This document shows positions 1 to 8,593 of a stretch of DNA of 64,000 bases, in pieces. Position numbers and translations under genes: made by a program. How positions within the stretch are numbered: the stretch's first letter is position 1; every line of letters begins with the position of its first letter. Location of the stretch: positions 62,001-126,000 of the forward strand of contig NZ_VTFS01000004.1 of assembly GCF_009671245.1 (NCBI RefSeq), in the 5' to 3' direction. The DNA comes from Marinicella rhabdoformis. Its GTDB lineage: Bacteria; Pseudomonadota; Gammaproteobacteria; Xanthomonadales; Marinicellaceae. The notes below the pieces were generated by a model that worked only from the letters and a program-made list of their open reading frames with translations, had not been told where the DNA came from and did not search any database.

Positions 1-433
1 AGTACCAAAGTTGCATGGGCTTTCGCTTGATATGAATAATAATCGCATCAGGGTAATTGGCTCTTAACCATTTCAAACGAAAATCCACCCGATTGAACTG
101 TAAAACAGCTTGCTGCCCTCCAGATAATTCAATCAAACCGTCTATGTACTGTTTAAGTTCTGGGTATTGACTGTCTGACTCTAACCATAACCCGTTGTGA
201 GCAAAATCTGAATTGAAGCCATCTACATACTCAGGATGAAGGCTGTAACTGCGCCAATAATCCTTGATGCCCACATGATCTGCTTTGGGCTTGATGTACT
301 TCACATGTGAAGGCAATTGTGGATGCAATGGCTCATACCAAGCACAAAAATCTGGCAATCGATCAAACAATTGCCACAAAAAAGAGGTTCCTGCACGGAA
401 CCTTCCTGTTATAAAAATGGGCGGTTTACCCAT
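1..433 (-). CDS. sulfotransferase family protein (partial, runs off left edge)
   Basis: The reading frame opens with an ATG at 433 and stays open for 144 codons to the window edge, so only the N-terminal part is present. Residues 6-15 read FITGRFRAGT followed by SFLWQLFD, the 5'-phosphosulfate-binding loop of the PAPS-dependent sulfotransferase fold. A later segment (IIIHIKRKPMQLWY) fits the region before the 3'-phosphate-binding loop. It starts 21 bases after the stop of the next upstream gene and is read in the same direction, so it is the last visible gene of the surface-glycan operon. Sulfotransferases of this type move a charged group from a nucleotide donor to a sugar or lipid hydroxyl. 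The acceptor cannot be read from the sequence. Confidence 0.8.
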   Translation of the reverse strand, partial: MGKPPIFITGRFRAGTSFLWQLFDRLPDFCAWYEPLHPQLPSHVKYIKPKADHVGIKDYWRSYSLHPEYVDGFNSDFAHNGLWLESDSQYPELKQYIDGLIELSGGQQAVLQFNRVDFRLKWLRANYPDAIIIHIKRKPMQLWY

Positions 434-454
434 GTGTGGGCAGTAAATATAAAA

Positions 455-1786
455 TCATGTCATGAATTTTAGCCAATGAACAGCCACACCAACAAGTCTT
501 TCATCATCTGATTGAAATGCTTCTTGATGACTTTGTGTTTTAGGCAATGAGATTTTTACTCGAGCCAAACCATTGGGTTTGATGTGTGACTTGGGTACAT
601 TTGCAGTAACCAAACGCACCACACCCTCAGCATCTGAACTCCATTCAACCTGCTTACCGTTGATACTCAGTTCCATCATGTCTAAATCTTCTGGTGAAAG
701 TGCATTAATCACCCGCATTTGTAAGCGACAATCTGAAGGTTTGACCCACAAATCTACTGTGCTGACAGCTTCTGGCCCTGTCCATCGAAAATAAGAACCA
801 TCTTCAGCTAACAATTCTCTGCGATGCCATTGTGAGCCCACCATTTTTTTATCAAAGGTTAACTCATACGCAGTACGTTTGGGGTACTTTTGATGCTGCT
901 GATATTGTTTGTCCAACAGGTCATCAATATGCTGACTCGGGTGACTTCTGAATGATTCAAGATCGTGTAACATGTCCTGATACCTTTTCTCAAAAACTGC
1001 TGTCGCATATCGATACAGCTTAATGTCCCATGCATTCAGAATTTCTATTCTGCGATGCGCTTTTTCAGAGATATCTAAAGCTATTGGCTTGGTATTTAAT
1101 TTTTGACTTTTACCTAAACTGGGTGTTTTGAAATAATGACACAGCATATCCATTGAGCGGTCAAAATGCTCTACCAAACCAAACCAAACACAGTTGTCGA
1201 TAAATGATATAGCACGCTGATACCTTTGCTCAGGTGACAAGGCTTTTTGCGACTCAGCCAGCAAGGGTTTTAAACTTGTAATGGTTTCCTCTGACAGAAA
1301 TACTTCTTGTGCGGAAGGGTCTTCAATGAAATCAAAAGACAAATTTCTCACCATGCGATTATTAATCAAATGACAAGTTTTGCTGTCAGTGACAAACGCC
1401 TCCAAGTCGAAATCATCTTGAGAGACGACATCATGTGCCAGGGTGTTTTTTTCCCTTTTGATGAATTGGAAAGTTGAAACAGACAGTGCATATGGATCAC
1501 GTAACAAGGTGAAATAATTCAATGGCCTTTCTGTTAACGAGCTGACGCCACCACCACCAAAATGCCCCCTGAATAATTCAAATACCTGATTCGATTCTTT
1601 GTTGATTGATCCAACTTCACGCCATAACTGACTAGGGAAGATATCAGATTGTTTAAAAAAACGATCCAACAAAACAATAAAACTGGTCCCAGCCGTTTTT
1701 GGTATGTGCGTAAAGTAATTTGCGTTTTGTATATTTGTGCTGTGGTTTGTCCACAAAGAACTAACTTTTTGAATAAAGTTTTTCAT
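455..1786 (-). CDS. sulfotransferase-fold protein with C-terminal sandwich-like domain
   Basis: This 443-residue protein belongs to the sulfotransferase family 2-like group. The 5'-PSB loop HIPKTAGTS lies at about residues 27-35 and the 3'-PSB segment LLRDPYALSVS at about 94-104. The family core ends near residue 290. A C-terminal segment of about 140 residues follows (GSQWHRRE, YFRWTGP, DLWVKPSD, LVGVAVHW) and is shared with the two sulfotransferase-like proteins at 3056-4324 and 4321-5709. It is probably a beta-sandwich used for substrate binding; that is inference. The start overlaps the preceding glycosyltransferase gene by 26 bases, so it is translated from the same operon message. The transferred group may be sulfate, or possibly phosphoramidate given the genes at 10.8-15.2 kb. 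Confidence 0.85.
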   Translation of the reverse strand: MKNFIQKVSSLWTNHSTNIQNANYFTHIPKTAGTSFIVLLDRFFKQSDIFPSQLWREVGSINKESNQVFELFRGHFGGGGVSSLTERPLNYFTLLRDPYALSVSTFQFIKREKNTLAHDVVSQDDFDLEAFVTDSKTCHLINNRMVRNLSFDFIEDPSAQEVFLSEETITSLKPLLAESQKALSPEQRYQRAISFIDNCVWFGLVEHFDRSMDMLCHYFKTPSLGKSQKLNTKPIALDISEKAHRRIEILNAWDIKLYRYATAVFEKRYQDMLHDLESFRSHPSQHIDDLLDKQYQQHQKYPKRTAYELTFDKKMVGSQWHRRELLAEDGSYFRWTGPEAVSTVDLWVKPSDCRLQMRVINALSPEDLDMMELSINGKQVEWSSDAEGVVRLVTANVPKSHIKPNGLARVKISLPKTQSHQEAFQSDDERLVGVAVHWLKFMT

Positions 1787-3059
1787 ACGCCTGATTTAAT
1801 CTTTTAACGTAATTTTCAGGACTGAAAAATGACACACGATCGCGCCCTTTTTCAATCATCCCCCTGCGTAATTCCTCATTTGAAATCACTTCTTTTAATT
1901 TATCACGAATTTCAGTAAATTTATAGGGATTTACGTACAAAGCAGCATCACCACCCACTTCAGGCAAAGACGAAACATTTGAACAAATCACTGGACAATC
2001 ATGGGCCATCGCTTCTAATACAGGCAGGCCAAATCCTTCATACAAAGAAGGAAACACCATACACAAAGCATTTTTATACAACATGCTTAATTCTTCTTCA
2101 GAAACATAATCTAAAAAGACATATTCTTTTTTCTTTAAGTATCTGGTCAAATCTGAAAGCTGCGATTCATGCATCCAAGCCTTTCTTCCAACGACAGCCA
2201 ACTTATAACCTTTGGGTATGTATGCCATGGCTTGAATTAAAGCTTTAATATTTTTCTTGGGCTCAATGTTACCGACAAACAATACATATTTTTGTGCGGC
2301 TAATTTTTTAGCTTTCAAATAAATTGAATCATCTTCTTCAGTGGTTACGACATCAGATTTTTTATATGACTGATAGGTTACTTGAATCTTTTCTTCAGGA
2401 ATGCCATAAATTTCCATGATGTCTTTTTTTGTGTGCTCTGAAACAGAAAAAATCATATCCGCAGATTCAGCCGCCCATTTGAACAAATGGTAAAAATGGT
2501 TTTTCATATCCAGTGTCGTAAAAGGCACCTTTAATGGAATTAAGTCATGAATTGTTACCACCGTCTTTACGCCTGGAACTTTGACAGGCCAAGGCGTGGT
2601 CAAGTGAAAAATGTCTGGCTTTTGCTTGAGCTTAAGTGACGTTACTTTTTTAGTGACTGCAAACAAGCGGTTGGCAGAATGAAATACGTCTGGAATGTTT
2701 TCAATATACTGATAACGACTGCCAGAAACCTGTGATAAATAATTCATAGGATCTGGCTCAGTCACTTGAGGTTTTATTAAGTGACCAGAACGCTTGCGTA
2801 TTAAATAACTCAATGCTTTTATGTTATTCAGCAATTGAAACTTAAATTTACTTTTTGGCCTAATTTCATCTTGATCAAACAAATTCACCTCATCCAAAAT
2901 GACATTTTTACCTGTGGTGAACTCATTATCTAACAAGACATCTACTTGATTGTCCATCGATGAATAGGCATCCAACAATGTGATGCCGTAAGTTTTAATC
3001 CCTGAGCCTTTTTTTAAGTTTAAATTAAAGCCATCCACTAAAATTTTTGGTTTATTCAT
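1761..3059 (-). CDS. glycosyltransferase family 4 (GT4)
   Basis: This 432-residue protein is a retaining GT-B glycosyltransferase of the family that adds sugars from nucleotide donors during capsule, O-antigen or exopolysaccharide assembly. The C-terminal half has the usual GT4 signals: [10 protein letters not shown], then the donor-site motif [15 protein letters not shown] with the EX7E glutamates, and the PEVGGDAA segment. The N-terminal half contains IHDLIPL and [10 protein letters not shown], typical of the mannosyl/rhamnosyl-transferase-like subgroup. The gene overlaps its upstream neighbour by 4 bases (ATGA) and its downstream neighbour by 26, so it sits inside a tightly coupled sulfotransferase block. 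The sugar specificity cannot be deduced. Confidence 0.9.
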   Translation of the reverse strand: MNKPKILVDGFNLNLKKGSGIKTYGITLLDAYSSMDNQVDVLLDNEFTTGKNVILDEVNLFDQDEIRPKSKFKFQLLNNIKALSYLIRKRSGHLIKPQVTEPDPMNYLSQVSGSRYQYIENIPDVFHSANRLFAVTKKVTSLKLKQKPDIFHLTTPWPVKVPGVKTVVTIHDLIPLKVPFTTLDMKNHFYHLFKWAAESADMIFSVSEHTKKDIMEIYGIPEEKIQVTYQSYKKSDVVTTEEDDSIYLKAKKLAAQKYVLFVGNIEPKKNIKALIQAMAYIPKGYKLAVVGRKAWMHESQLSDLTRYLKKKEYVFLDYVSEEELSMLYKNALCMVFPSLYEGFGLPVLEAMAHDCPVICSNVSSLPEVGGDAALYVNPYKFTEIRDKLKEVISNEELRRGMIEKGRDRVSFFSPENYVKRLNQAYEKLYSKS

Positions 3060-4324
3060 AGTATGGTAATCCTGTTAATTGCAATGCCGAATTGCCGCTT
3101 GTTTTGACTTAAAGCCCTTTGTTTCTTCGTCGAAAACAACACCCTCAACAAGCCATCATTTTTAAGTAATGACTTTTGTACTTTTATTTTTAATATCCAG
3201 CTTTTTGACATTTTAGTTACAGTATAAAGCAACTCAGCACCATTCACTTGAAGGACTAAATCTTCCCAAGAAGGTAAAGCAAATTCAGTTATATAAATAT
3301 TGATTTCATAATCTTTTTTCACCACCCAAAAGTCAATGAAAGACGCTTTGTTTAGACTTGCCCACCTGGTAACTTCAGAACTGTCTTGGTCAAATTCTCG
3401 ATCAGACCATTGGTCACCGATCATGGATTGATTCATACTGAACTTGACTTCATTCTGCAGTGTTTTATTAAATGCGGATAAATGTTTCTGCTGATAGTTT
3501 TTTTCAATCTGGGCATCACTTAATGTCACAGCTCCTGTTATTGATTTAATTTTCGAAGCAGTTTGCTCTTTAGCCCAAGTTAACAATGCCATATCATAGC
3601 TGTTAATTGACTCCAGATGCTTTATGGCTGCATCAGATAAAGTGTTCGTTTGCTGGCGACTTTTGTTTAATACTGGAATAGCGCCTAAAGGTGGGTGAGC
3701 GATTTGATAACATAACAGGCCTAAACACCTAGGCAAATCTTCTAATACACCAACCCAGAAACAACGCTCCAAGTAAGCCAGCGCCAATTTAAATTTTTCG
3801 TCCAATTGCGGTCTATTTTGTTGTATTTTCTTTTCCCTTCGAAATTTACCAAAAGTATCTTCATTTAAATTTAGCGCTTCACTGTGGTATGCCACATTGG
3901 AACCCAACTGTAAAAATTTTGTCATTCTGTTGCTGACTAAGTTTTTAGACTCAGGATTAAAAATAAAATCTTCAAAACTCCAGTTTTCACCAACCACCTT
4001 TGCATGCAACTTGGTTTTACTGTCATTACATACGTGTTTATAACTAGAATAAGCCATATCAACTGGGGCTCTTAATATCGTTAGGTTTCTGGTTTTTCTG
4101 TATGCCAGCTGCTCTCCAAAAGCATTAAAATGCCCCCTAAAGAAGTTGAATTTTTTACAAAGTTCGGGAGATATCTTTCCAACTTCCCACAACAGTTGAG
4201 GCTGAAATATTTCACTTTCATCAAAAAGTCGGTCAAACAATGATGTAAAAGTTGTGCCCCCCGATTTGGGTATGTGTGCAAAATACCAAGGATAACTTGA
4301 AAATGTTTGGTCTTCTTTAATCAA
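3056..4324 (-). CDS. sulfotransferase-fold protein, divergent 3'-binding motif
   Basis: This 422-residue protein is the most divergent of three paralogous sulfotransferase-like proteins in the operon. The 5'-PSB loop HIPKSGGTTF is at about residues 17-26. The motif that reads LLRDP in the paralogues reads ILRAP here at about 83-87, so the acidic residue is lost. The middle region keeps the paralogue pattern FWVGVLEDL and the conserved PPLGA segment. The last 130 residues carry the shared accessory domain (GDQWSDRE, DFWVVKKDYE, NDGLLRV). It overlaps both neighbours by 4 bases, a pattern of translational coupling. An altered donor site or a changed acceptor is possible; this is inference. Confidence 0.8.
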   Translation of the reverse strand: MIKEDQTFSSYPWYFAHIPKSGGTTFTSLFDRLFDESEIFQPQLLWEVGKISPELCKKFNFFRGHFNAFGEQLAYRKTRNLTILRAPVDMAYSSYKHVCNDSKTKLHAKVVGENWSFEDFIFNPESKNLVSNRMTKFLQLGSNVAYHSEALNLNEDTFGKFRREKKIQQNRPQLDEKFKLALAYLERCFWVGVLEDLPRCLGLLCYQIAHPPLGAIPVLNKSRQQTNTLSDAAIKHLESINSYDMALLTWAKEQTASKIKSITGAVTLSDAQIEKNYQQKHLSAFNKTLQNEVKFSMNQSMIGDQWSDREFDQDSSEVTRWASLNKASFIDFWVVKKDYEINIYITEFALPSWEDLVLQVNGAELLYTVTKMSKSWILKIKVQKSLLKNDGLLRVLFSTKKQRALSQNKRQFGIAINRITIL

Positions 4325-5709
4325 AATCTTGGCCTGATACTGATATCACTCAAAGCTATTCCTACCAATCGACTGTCGTCAAAACCAAAAACTGAATAAT
4401 GTGTTTTGACTTCCTTACAGTGGAAGGTCATTCTCAACAAACCCTTGTCAGTGAAGTGTCTTGTATTGACTTTGAATGACAACTTTCTTGACCTGCCTTT
4501 ACCAAGATGTTGTAAATTGACTCTCTTGCCTTTAATATCTAATGACAGCTCATTAATTATTTGTGGATTAATCGCATCCAATAAAGTGATGGTAACCTCG
4601 TAATCTGACGGCTGCATCCAAAAATCAAGAGAAGCACGCAAACCAGGTCCAGACCACCTAAAATACTTTTGATCAATTTCACTCCATTCTCGCCTGTGCC
4701 ACTGGTTACCAAGCAACACTTGTGAACAATCAAAACTAACTTCTTGTGACAAGCTGCCCATGTTTGATTGCAAATGATTTTCTTGATAATGTCGGTCTAT
4801 GGCCTGATCCAAAATTTCAGCCGCATCGCTACTGTTTACACCCAAGGCTTGATACATTTCCTGCAGCTCTTTATTAAACTTTTCTTTGGCTTGTTGGTAT
4901 AAAAGCATGTCATTTTTATTCAGTTTCATGGCCAGTTCATAGGCTTTATCACTGATGACTGGCGGACTTTTATGGGTATTCAACTTCTGTGAAGCGCCCA
5001 TAGGAGGCCAAATCATTTTAAAGCACAGCAACCTCACTGCATGCTCAAACTGTTCTAAAATACCAACCCATCGACACTGTTCTAAAAACTGCTGAGACAA
5101 CTCCAGTTTTGCATCATCAGAAAGTAATTTCATACCTTGATTGAATTGCTTTCTTAACTCAGGAAATGTAGATTCATTGACAGGGAATTGTATTGAATCT
5201 TTATCTACACCATAGCCATAACAATAATTGTGAATCAATCGATCTGATACCAAATGTTGTGTTTTGGGATGTGCCAAGAATGTTTCAAAACTCATGTTTT
5301 CTTTGACAACCAAATCATGAAGCGCGGTTTCCTTTATTCTTTTGACAAATTGATAAGTTGAATAGGCGAGTTTAACTGGATCTCGAAGTAAAGTGATGCT
5401 GTCTACTTCCTGGTCAGTTAGCAATGAATTTGATTGACCACCCAAATGGCCTCTAAAAAGTTTATAGTTCGCAGTCCTCACTTGTTTTAAATCACCTACT
5501 TCCCACCACAATTGGGGTTGGTGAATCGCATGGGATGGATAAAACCGATCCAAGAAAACAATAAAACTTGTCCCCCCTGTTTTAGGTACATGAGTAAAAA
5601 AACACACGTTACCGGCTGCTGTTTCATCAGCTTTGTGTTCATTGTACTTTAACTCTGTTTGAGGTCTGATTTTCTTTAAAATGTGATTTAAGATGCTTTT
5701 AATTCTCAT
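4321..5709 (-). CDS. sulfotransferase-fold protein with C-terminal sandwich-like domain
   Basis: This 462-residue paralogue of the preceding two entries has 5'-PSB HVPKTGGTSF at about residues 40-49 and 3'-PSB LLRDPVKLAYSTY at about 107-119. It also has the family RGHLGG and PQLWWEVG segments. The C-terminal domain from about residue 325 contains GNQWHRRE, YFRWSGP, LDFWMQPSDYEV and RLVGIAL, nearly matching the protein at 455-1786. It is the first of the sulfotransferase block in transcription order and lies 13 bases after the ABC ATPase stop. This links it to an exported or about-to-be-exported glycan. No transmembrane segment is visible, so it should act in the cytoplasm. Confidence 0.85.
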   Translation of the reverse strand: MRIKSILNHILKKIRPQTELKYNEHKADETAAGNVCFFTHVPKTGGTSFIVFLDRFYPSHAIHQPQLWWEVGDLKQVRTANYKLFRGHLGGQSNSLLTDQEVDSITLLRDPVKLAYSTYQFVKRIKETALHDLVVKENMSFETFLAHPKTQHLVSDRLIHNYCYGYGVDKDSIQFPVNESTFPELRKQFNQGMKLLSDDAKLELSQQFLEQCRWVGILEQFEHAVRLLCFKMIWPPMGASQKLNTHKSPPVISDKAYELAMKLNKNDMLLYQQAKEKFNKELQEMYQALGVNSSDAAEILDQAIDRHYQENHLQSNMGSLSQEVSFDCSQVLLGNQWHRREWSEIDQKYFRWSGPGLRASLDFWMQPSDYEVTITLLDAINPQIINELSLDIKGKRVNLQHLGKGRSRKLSFKVNTRHFTDKGLLRMTFHCKEVKTHYSVFGFDDSRLVGIALSDISIRPRF

Positions 5710-5722
5710 GACTATCCTTCAA

Positions 5723-6430
5723 TCACTTAAGTTGATTATAAGTTGCTAAAACTTCTTCAATGTTACCAAACGCCTCAACTTTTGCATCATTCATCAACAG
5801 TGCCTTATTACAAAAACGACCTAATAATTGTTGTGAGTGATTCGCAAAAATTAATATTTTGGATTGATCTAATAATTCATCAATAAATAAACGTGTTTTC
5901 TCTAAAAAAAATTGATCTCCCGCTCCTAAACCTTCATCTATCAGCAATATATCAGCCTTCACAAACATCAACATACCGAAAGTCAACCTGGCTTTCATTC
6001 CTTGTGAATATGTTGATACAGGCCTATTGATCGCACTACCCAACTCAATAAAACCTAAAATTTGACTCAGTTTCTTCTGAATTTTTTCTTCTGATAGGTT
6101 TAATAACAAACCCCTAACGTGAAGGTTGTCCATACCTGACAATTGAGGCATGACACCCACATTCCTACCAAAAAAAGAATATATGGTGCCTACAGTCTTA
6201 ACCTCACCTGATTCTGGTTTAAAGACGCCTGAAATCAACTTTAATAACGTTGATTTTCCTGCACCATTGACGCCCAGTAACGCAACCCGATCGCCTTGAT
6301 TTATATGAAGGTTCACTTTATCTAATGCCATTTTTCGCTGAAGACCACCGTTGCTTTGAAATAAACCACCGGCAATTGAAGAAAAATACCTGTAGCTGAA
6401 TGACACATCTTTTAATATTATTTCACTCAT
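5723..6430 (-). CDS. polysaccharide ABC exporter, ATP-binding protein (Wzt/KpsT/TagH type)
   Basis: This 235-residue ATPase powers export of a lipid-linked polysaccharide across the inner membrane. Walker A GVNGAGKST is at about residues 53-61, signature YSQGMKARL at about 141-149 and Walker B ILLIDEGLGAGD at about 161-172. The YSQGM signature and EGLGAGD ending are typical of the polysaccharide/teichoic-acid exporter subfamily. It lacks the C-terminal glycan-binding domain of long Wzt proteins, so it is of the short KpsT/TagH type, which does not read a terminal glycan cap. The stop and start are one base apart from the permease gene, and the pair forms one transporter. Confidence 0.92.
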   Translation of the reverse strand: MSEIILKDVSFSYRYFSSIAGGLFQSNGGLQRKMALDKVNLHINQGDRVALLGVNGAGKSTLLKLISGVFKPESGEVKTVGTIYSFFGRNVGVMPQLSGMDNLHVRGLLLNLSEEKIQKKLSQILGFIELGSAINRPVSTYSQGMKARLTFGMLMFVKADILLIDEGLGAGDQFFLEKTRLFIDELLDQSKILIFANHSQQLLGRFCNKALLMNDAKVEAFGNIEEVLATYNQLK

Positions 6431-6431
6431 T

Positions 6432-7214
6432 TCACATCCACAAAACCAACTTGTCTTTAACTTTTCTATAAACCATCAAACATATCAATAGATTAATCAA
6501 CAACACAACCCCAGCAACAGCAAATGATTCATAAGGCACCTGCCCATGTAAAATGGGGGCCCTAATCAATTCCAATAAATGATAAAAGGGATTTAATTGA
6601 AAATACAAACTGTCTATATATTTTTCTGGAGGTGGCCACAATACCGGTGTAACTAAAAATAAAATCATTACCACACTGGCCATTAAAGGTTGCACATCTG
6701 GAAAACGAATTCCAGCCCAGCCCAGCCACATACTGACAAAAAAACCATTGATTACAATAATCACATAACCCAACAATGCCCACAACCAAACCCAAGAGAC
6801 CACATCAAACCCATTAATCAGAATCACCAGTGGTATGGCAAACAATTGATATAACACCAAAGATATCACTTCTCTGTAGGTATTTTGAAACACAAAAATT
6901 GAATGGGGCAGCTTCATTTGCAGCATGAAGTGGCTTGCTTTTTTAAACAAAGTTCCGCTGGTTACTAAAATGGCAGAAATGTAATTCCAGGTTAAAACAC
7001 CTAATGCCAAAAACATGACATATGTTTTAAAGTCTTTATCTAAAACCATTGAATAAACCAGTGATAACGCCCCCACTTTAATCATCAAAGCCAAGACAAT
7101 CCAAAAGGCCCCTAAATAAGCCCCTTGATACCTCGCTTTTAATTCAAGAATGGCCAATTTCTTCCACAGCCGTTTGCGGCGATAACCTGCGGTTATATCT
7201 TTAATAAAATCCAT
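6432..7214 (-). CDS. polysaccharide ABC exporter, permease (ABC-2, Wzm type)
   Basis: This 260-residue membrane protein of the ABC-2 family has about six hydrophobic segments. The N-terminal amphipathic part (LAILELKARYQGAYLGAFW) is the usual interfacial element of Wzm/KpsM/TagG permeases. The late segment PVLWPPP and the LNPFYHLLELIRAPIL motif are also characteristic of this family. It pairs with the ATPase immediately downstream. In such systems a complete undecaprenyl-linked chain, or a chain on another lipid carrier, is moved to the periplasmic face. Confidence 0.92.
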   Translation of the reverse strand: MDFIKDITAGYRRKRLWKKLAILELKARYQGAYLGAFWIVLALMIKVGALSLVYSMVLDKDFKTYVMFLALGVLTWNYISAILVTSGTLFKKASHFMLQMKLPHSIFVFQNTYREVISLVLYQLFAIPLVILINGFDVVSWVWLWALLGYVIIVINGFFVSMWLGWAGIRFPDVQPLMASVVMILFLVTPVLWPPPEKYIDSLYFQLNPFYHLLELIRAPILHGQVPYESFAVAGVVLLINLLICLMVYRKVKDKLVLWM

Positions 7215-7219
7215 AATAT

Positions 7220-8590
7220 TTAATTCTCAAGCCCTTTGGATTGAAACTGACTGACAGCTACCCTTTTAGTTTCTTCGTGCATAAAATGGTATGTTTGACC
7301 CATATGTTGATTTTGTGGTGTTGAATTGATTTGCTTAAAACCATCCGTTAATACAATCAATTGCTTTAATACAAACGACCTAACCCACGGATCTAAAAAG
7401 CCATAAATTAATCGGTATTGAAATTTTAAATCAGTTGTTTTTGATACTTTTAATTTTAAATCAGGTAACCAAAAAGGTAATATCACATCGCCCACGTCTA
7501 TACCCGGTGCCAAGAAAAAAGCTGAAGCTGATGTTCTACCGTAAATCAATTGAGACCATAAAACACAATCGGCACCTCTGACATCTGGCAAATAACCTGG
7601 ATGAACATGAATCAACTTTTTATTTCCAATTTTAAGCAATGAATCTGGAACGATTCCACCACCTGTAAATAAAAAGAACTCGCTTTGTTCTTGCTGCATT
7701 TTCTCTAACAAAACTATGTCTTTAAGACCTGTTATCATTAACTGCTCAACGCAGTCACTGTAACGTGTTAATGATTGTTCTTGGGTTGCAGCTGATAAAA
7801 TCTGTTGATTAATCCCGAAAGCATCTTGTACTGCTTGTTGTGTTGCTTTCACATCATCGCTGAGCTTTTGCTTCATTTGGTTAGACCAAAAAAACATCTG
7901 TTTGTATTGTTTACTGGCAGCATAACTGACACGCATTGAACTGGGCAAAAACTTTCCTACTGGTTTTTTAGAGACCAAATCTAAGGAGGAAACCAATTGT
8001 ATGACCTTTTTAACTTTAAGCCCCATACCATTGATGGTTTCCAGATAAGCCCTGGCAATGGGCCCTTCTGAAAAAAGCACAGTAATTGGAAGCACTTTCT
8101 CAATTGTTTCTTTTTCTTCTAATAATTGGCTCGCTTGACGTTTAATGGGTTGAAAACGATTCAAAAGATTTTGTATCGACTCTTTTATTAACTCATTTTT
8201 CAAGCCAAAAACACCATCAACTCGATTTAAAACTTTGAATACCACATTGCTCGTTTTCATTGTCTGGCCAAACTCGTCTTTTGACGCAGACAATGAAGAT
8301 AAATAGCGAATTGCGAGTAATATACTCAATCGATAGCAGCCTTCATCCAACAGCAACTTTTCTGGAGCAGGCTTCCAGTTATTTAAATAAACTTTAAAAT
8401 GTGTTTTGGCAATATCCAGCTTTTTCATCCAAGCATGGTAAAAATCCATTTGATCCGCGCCCCAAGTGTCAGAGTGCAATAAATTACTTAAGGATTCGAT
8501 GATATGGAAGTCACCCAGATTCTCTAGTGAGTCAGACTTTAAAAATTGTTTCTTTGCTGTTGCTACAGCTGAATTTAATCCTTCAATCAT
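7220..8590 (-). CDS. formyltransferase-like protein with long N-terminal region
   Basis: The ATG at 8590 is preferred over an upstream TTG at 8593 that would touch the preceding gene's stop. The C-terminal half (about 168-375) resembles the hydrolase/formyltransferase fold of methionyl-tRNA and sugar N-formyltransferases. It has FTGGGIVPDSLL, then HVHPGYLPDVRGADCVLW, then APGIDVGDVI. In canonical enzymes the second motif begins N-x-H; here the asparagine position reads His (HVH), while the His and the later Asp are kept. The first 165 residues are helical and match nothing I recognise. In this operon a role in N-acylating an amino sugar is plausible, but the altered motif makes the reaction uncertain. 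Confidence 0.65.
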   Translation of the reverse strand: MIEGLNSAVATAKKQFLKSDSLENLGDFHIIESLSNLLHSDTWGADQMDFYHAWMKKLDIAKTHFKVYLNNWKPAPEKLLLDEGCYRLSILLAIRYLSSLSASKDEFGQTMKTSNVVFKVLNRVDGVFGLKNELIKESIQNLLNRFQPIKRQASQLLEEKETIEKVLPITVLFSEGPIARAYLETINGMGLKVKKVIQLVSSLDLVSKKPVGKFLPSSMRVSYAASKQYKQMFFWSNQMKQKLSDDVKATQQAVQDAFGINQQILSAATQEQSLTRYSDCVEQLMITGLKDIVLLEKMQQEQSEFFLFTGGGIVPDSLLKIGNKKLIHVHPGYLPDVRGADCVLWSQLIYGRTSASAFFLAPGIDVGDVILPFWLPDLKLKVSKTTDLKFQYRLIYGFLDPWVRSFVLKQLIVLTDGFKQINSTPQNQHMGQTYHFMHEETKRVAVSQFQSKGLEN

Positions 8591-8593
8591 CAA

